Assembly (NCBI GenBank): GCA_949358305.1 | Contig: OX442314.1 | Coordinates: 37,049,211-37,113,210 of the forward strand | Direction: 5' to 3' | Source: Strigamia acuminata | Lineage: Eukaryota; Arthropoda; Chilopoda; Geophilomorpha; Linotaeniidae | Length of the DNA stretch: 64,000 bases | Shown: positions 60,617-64,000 of the stretch, one piece after another | Position numbering within the stretch: position 1 is the stretch's first letter | Layout: each line of letters begins with the position of its first letter | Program-made: the position numbers and the translations under genes | The notes under the pieces: generated by a model | Databases searched by the model: none | The model's input: the letters and a program-made list of their open reading frames with translations, nothing else | What the model was told of the DNA's origin: nothing

Positions 60617-61726
60617 ATGCCGTGCAAGAAGTCCCCACCTCGTCTACTGACATTGTGCTTAAACACCGTGGCCAAACACTTTGACACGATGCAACACCAA
60701 TTGTCTCGTCTCCCAAACAGATTGATCGAGCTCGTCTACCAACAAAAATTTGAACTCAACCTTACAAATCACGAACTATGTTCGAACGTTTTCATCCACT
60801 CGCGCACGCGCAAACTAGAGTGTCTCTACATGTTCGATCTGCCCGAGCATCAACTCGTGCAGAAAATAAGCAACATCTGCACGAACCTAGCAATGTTAAG
60901 TCTAAAACACTGCCAAGAAATCCCGTCGAAATGCCTGACAACATTGATGAAACACCTGAGTCAGATCCAACTCCTCGACATGATCGACAACTCGCAATGC
61001 ACCGACAAAGTTCTCGCTGCGATCGGCGCTCACTGCCCGCTCTTACGGCGCCTCGACGTGTCCGGGAGTGAAAACGTCACCGACGACGGCGTACGATCGC
61101 TCTGCGCAAACACCAATGCCAACATCGAATACTTGAACGTCTGGGCGACCGCAGTTACGCCCGACGGATGTTTATTCGCGTTGAGAAACCTTCCGCGATT
61201 AAAAGTGTTCCACAACGAGTCGTGGGACGAATTGTTTCGACTGCTCCAACAGGAACTCCGTTCAACGACACCCGGTGACGCTTTGCGCACCTATTCCCTC
61301 GTTAAACTGCCGTGGAATTTCACGTGGACGGAAGGAAGCGTGCGAGATGCATCCGCCATGTTTCCTAATTTACGCGCCATGAAAATGTCGTGTCGAGAAG
61401 GAACAATTCGGTTTCGCGTCGATATTGCACCGACGTTGCTCGCTACTGTCAAGAATTTGACTAGTTTGGCGCTGAGCGACGTTGAGGGTGTCGATGTGAG
61501 GTTTATCGGACGTTTCTGTCCACTGGTGGAGAAGTTGGGATTAATTGATTGTGTTTTTCACGATAATGTGTCGATAAAGTCAGTTCGTGGTAGGCACGCT
61601 CCGTTTGTGCGTTTGCGGAAACTGGATTTGTGTCGCAATGGATTTATTAGTGTCGGGGAACTGAATGTTTTGCTGGCAAATAGTCATTGTTTGGAGAAAT
61701 TTCAATTATGCTCAAATTTATTTTAA
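60617..61726 (+). CDS. Leucine-rich-repeat protein (AMN1/FBXL type), 3' end overrun by repeat R
   Basis: 369 residues from ATG 60617 (MPCKKSPPRLLTLCLNTVA). After an N-terminal part containing LSRLPNRLIELVYQQ, about eight cysteine-containing LRRs are visible, for example LAMLSLKHCQEIPSKCL, LRRLDVSGSENVTDDG, LTSLALSDVEGVDVRF and LRKLDLCRNGFISVGEL. This is the ribonuclease-inhibitor/AMN1-like class often found in F-box proteins, where LRRs bind substrates. No clear F-box is visible. The last 9 residues and the stop are encoded by DNA shared with repeat R, which begins at about 61700, so the natural C-terminus may have been lost. A decayed paralogue is at 58540-58860. Confidence 0.75.
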   Translation: MPCKKSPPRLLTLCLNTVAKHFDTMQHQLSRLPNRLIELVYQQKFELNLTNHELCSNVFIHSRTRKLECLYMFDLPEHQLVQKISNICTNLAMLSLKHCQEIPSKCLTTLMKHLSQIQLLDMIDNSQCTDKVLAAIGAHCPLLRRLDVSGSENVTDDGVRSLCANTNANIEYLNVWATAVTPDGCLFALRNLPRLKVFHNESWDELFRLLQQELRSTTPGDALRTYSLVKLPWNFTWTEGSVRDASAMFPNLRAMKMSCREGTIRFRVDIAPTLLATVKNLTSLALSDVEGVDVRFIGRFCPLVEKLGLIDCVFHDNVSIKSVRGRHAPFVRLRKLDLCRNGFISVGELNVLLANSHCLEKFQLCSNLF

Positions 61727-62590
61727 TTAAATATATGAATTTGTTAGATTTAAAATTTTAAAATTTGATTCGTTTCTTTTATTTATTTTGTCGCACGTCA
61801 AAATTAGGAATGCACCAAACACTAAAATCACCAAAGTGTTATTGTTTGAAATCAAAAAGAGCTGTAAATTATATTTTATTTTATTTCTGATGTCCCAAAC
61901 CACTCAGAATACGTCCCCTCCCTCTTAGCAACTCGTAGGTCACAAAAAGCGGTCATCAATGCGAAGTTTGACCAATAAATTGACAAACAAAGCGGCTTCA
62001 CGCTCAAGAGAAGACGTTTCATCTCGTCCTCATGGTTTCGGGTGTTCCAACTTTTAGTCAGAAGATCGTGAGATGCATACTATAGAAATGATCCTGTGAA
62101 GTATGATCTTAATTTTATCTGCACCGTTCAAAATTACCCATTTGTAAAATTGCACACAATTAGATTGGTGCGTTGAAATGAAATCACTGTTTTAAAATGG
62201 TAATTTGTTGTTTTTCGCCCAATAAAAATATTTTCCAATAGATAAAAGAGTAAATAAACATTATTGAACCCCCAATGTATACTTGCAGTGCCCATTATTA
62301 ATTCTCCACTAATATTACTGGAGTTGTGGTTATATGGATCAAACCTGGCGTGAATTCGGTAGACGTAAAACGTGATATATGAAGGGAAAATTATTTTCTT
62401 ACAAACCGATAAATAAACACTTATAAAAACCTATTTTAAACAGAAATTATTTATTTTTATTATTCAAATATTAATTACATCGTGTGGCTCTAAAAAGATC
62501 GATCGTTGCACGGAAATTAGGACCCAAGTACCGGAATTTTCAATCAAAATATATGTTAAACATATACGGAGTACCGAACGTGAGGTGGCC
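61700..62590 (+). repeat. 0.9 kb interspersed repeat R, copy 2
   Basis: Same orientation and nearly the same sequence as 30418-31335; differs by scattered substitutions and small deletions (for example around 62497-62560). It begins inside the last codons of the LRR gene and ends close to the start of gag-only copy 3. Confidence 0.85.
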
Positions 62591-62602
62591 ATTCACATAA
62601 AC

Positions 62603-63078
62603 ATGTTGAACACATTACGACAAGCGTGGCGTACGGAAACGGGATTCGCAGAAGATGAGGAGGAAAAAGAAGAAAAAGAAAAAGAAAAAGACGAAGACGA
62701 CGAATTAAACGAAGAAGGAAACAACATACAACCAGAGGCGAACGGGATAATGGAATTGACGGAAAAGTTGGGTCAGTTGGAAGTAAAAAAGGCGCATAAA
62801 CTACCACGATTTTCGGGCGATGAGAACGAGCTGCGTACGACGACGCAATGGTTAAAGGACGTTGAGGAATACGCGAAAGAACATAAATGGACGAACACGA
62901 CTAAAGTAACAAGGGCGGCAGCAGCGTTGGACGGACCGGCGAAAGTGTGGCACGAAAACGAAGGAACGACGATGCAAAAGTTTAACGAGTGGGCGGCCGA
63001 GTTGAAAAAGAATTTTCCGGATCAACAAGCGGAGCAGACGGGCCGCAGAAGGAGAAGAGGCAGAGGCAGAGGAAAGGC
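62603..63078 (+). pseudogene. Gag-only element copy 3, truncated at both ends
   Basis: Starts MLNTLRQAWRTETGFAED, lacking the first 45 or so residues of copies 1 and 2, and keeps the acidic run (with extra Lys), the capsid-like region and RRRRRGRGRGK. At 63079 it is interrupted by TGTGGTGACCC, probably the start of an unrelated LTR, and the open frame continuing to 63298 is read from that insert. It has several replacements relative to copies 1 and 2, so it is an older or separate lineage. Confidence 0.78.
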
Positions 63079-64000
63079 TGTGGTGACCCGACTGGGGTGG
63101 GGCACGAAGAGTTTCTCTCGTGGCCTACATACGGGTAAAGAGGGGGAGTCGCACGCGCGCCTCCCTTCCCTCAGAGCATTGACATCCAGTCAATGGACGG
63201 GCGTCTGCCCTGGGGGAGTGGGGGAGATTCGTCTTCTCCACTATTGGGTGGCTTTAGTCACCTGTCACCCCCCGCTTTGTGCAAAGGAATTCGCCTAGCA
63301 CTGAGCGGGCAGAACCAACACAAAAATCAACCAAGATACACGTAAAAGCCAAACGTCCTAAAACGATCAAGCCTAAGTACAAAGACTTCAGGAGTGACCT
63401 AGGACAAGGGACTTCCAACGTGAGTACGATTGATTTGTGTTAACCTCCGCAGAGTAACCTGCGAAACAAGATTACCACACTATTTTAGCAAGCCAGCTAG
63501 AAATAGTAAACCTACTCCAATTTAGCGAGTTGTGCAGACAAACGGTCGCACAAGCCTAAATTGCAGTAACCACGACGAGCGTTCCCGCCGCTGTGTGTAT
63601 CGCCGGGAACCACCAAGCGTCCGCCGCTGTGTGATCGCCGGACATCTACAAAAAACCCTAAACCTAGACAACAGACCAGAAGTAAGACCTTTTAGGCATT
63701 CACTCGCGCCCGACCAGCGTGAGCCCGAAGGACCGAACGAGAAACGTGAGACGAGGACGCCATTCATTGCCACGCCGGCCCAAGACGACACCACGTTGCC
63801 ACGCGGACGCCATCTTGGATCCAGAGCGCCAACAAAGGACGACCTCGACCAGTTTCCCGCCAACTTCACACACCTTACCTTTTACCTTTATTCCTTTACA
63901 TATTTTATCCCTTTTAACTGTAAATTCCCATATAATAAATACATTTATTATATTTACCATTTTACATTGTTTGCCGTTTCACATTATTTGGGTAACCGCT
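63079..64000 (+). repeat. Probable LTR of another retrotransposon, cut by window end
   Basis: Begins TGTGGTGACCCGACTGG directly inside the gag-only copy, as an inserted LTR would. Composition changes sharply to GC-rich. AATAAA-type signals occur near 63935, and the last bases GGGTAACCGCT could be approaching an inverted counterpart of the start. There is no coding region. The far end and any internal region are outside the window, so a complete element, a solo LTR or another insert remain possible. Confidence 0.45.

Overview
The window is nuclear DNA from an invertebrate animal, most likely an arthropod. The evidence is short AT-rich introns, long intergenic stretches, FLYWCH-type zinc-finger genes, an animal SUGT1 orthologue, TA-flanked MITEs, and BEL/Pao, Ty1/copia and Gypsy LTR retrotransposons. 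One copia element carries a primer-binding site copied from the initiator tRNA-Met anticodon half, as in Drosophila copia. I cannot name the species. Most of the 64 kb is repeat or transposon; only about five host genes are convincing.

Left part (1-9.3 kb): a GC-rich, palindrome-packed satellite with a higher-order period of about 0.83 kb (1-2545) grades into diverged GC-rich repeats (2546-3290). These abut a BEL/Pao element on the minus strand whose 3' end is missing (3491-8611). The BEL 5' LTR sits directly against the pol tail, polypurine tract and LTR of an older Gypsy copy (8612-9300).

Middle-left (9.3-28 kb): a region of sparse genes and small repeats. It holds two fold-back/MITE elements (9301-9816 and 13797-14554), a FLYWCH-like/AT-hook/RING gene (12677-13645, minus), SUGT1 (15412-16437, minus), a spliced gene fragment resembling a Tudor domain (19075-19450, minus), a decayed copia (20736-21360) and a decayed Gypsy integrase (21717-22925). 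A FLYWCH/AT-hook gene with a long repeat-built helix (27040-27675, plus) has a clear TATA box.

Central nest (28-58 kb): a gag-only LTR element lies intact at about 28.4-30.2 kb. A second copy at about 31.4-57.95 kb has been split by a complete copia (TSD AATAT, 31747-56743). The copia 5' LTR was then split by Gypsy element A (plus strand, TSD AATC, 36397-56605). Element A was itself split just upstream of its polypurine tract by Gypsy element B of the same family (minus strand, TSD AGTG, 44989-55779). All four Gypsy LTRs are 623 bp and nearly identical, so the last steps are recent. Element B looks intact: gag, pol and a third ORF. Element A has lost 1379 bp of pol. The third ORF (about 420 aa, four-cysteine zinc ribbon, nuclear-type basic patches, no membrane segment) lies where an env gene would be and is the least familiar coding unit in the window.

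Right part (58-64 kb): a decayed leucine-rich-repeat fragment (58540-58860), a basic/acidic coiled-coil gene (59155-60030, minus) and a leucine-rich-repeat gene (60617-61726, plus). The last codons of the LRR gene run into a 0.9 kb repeat also present at 30.4-31.3 kb. A third gag-only copy follows, broken by what looks like the start of another LTR (63079 to the window end).
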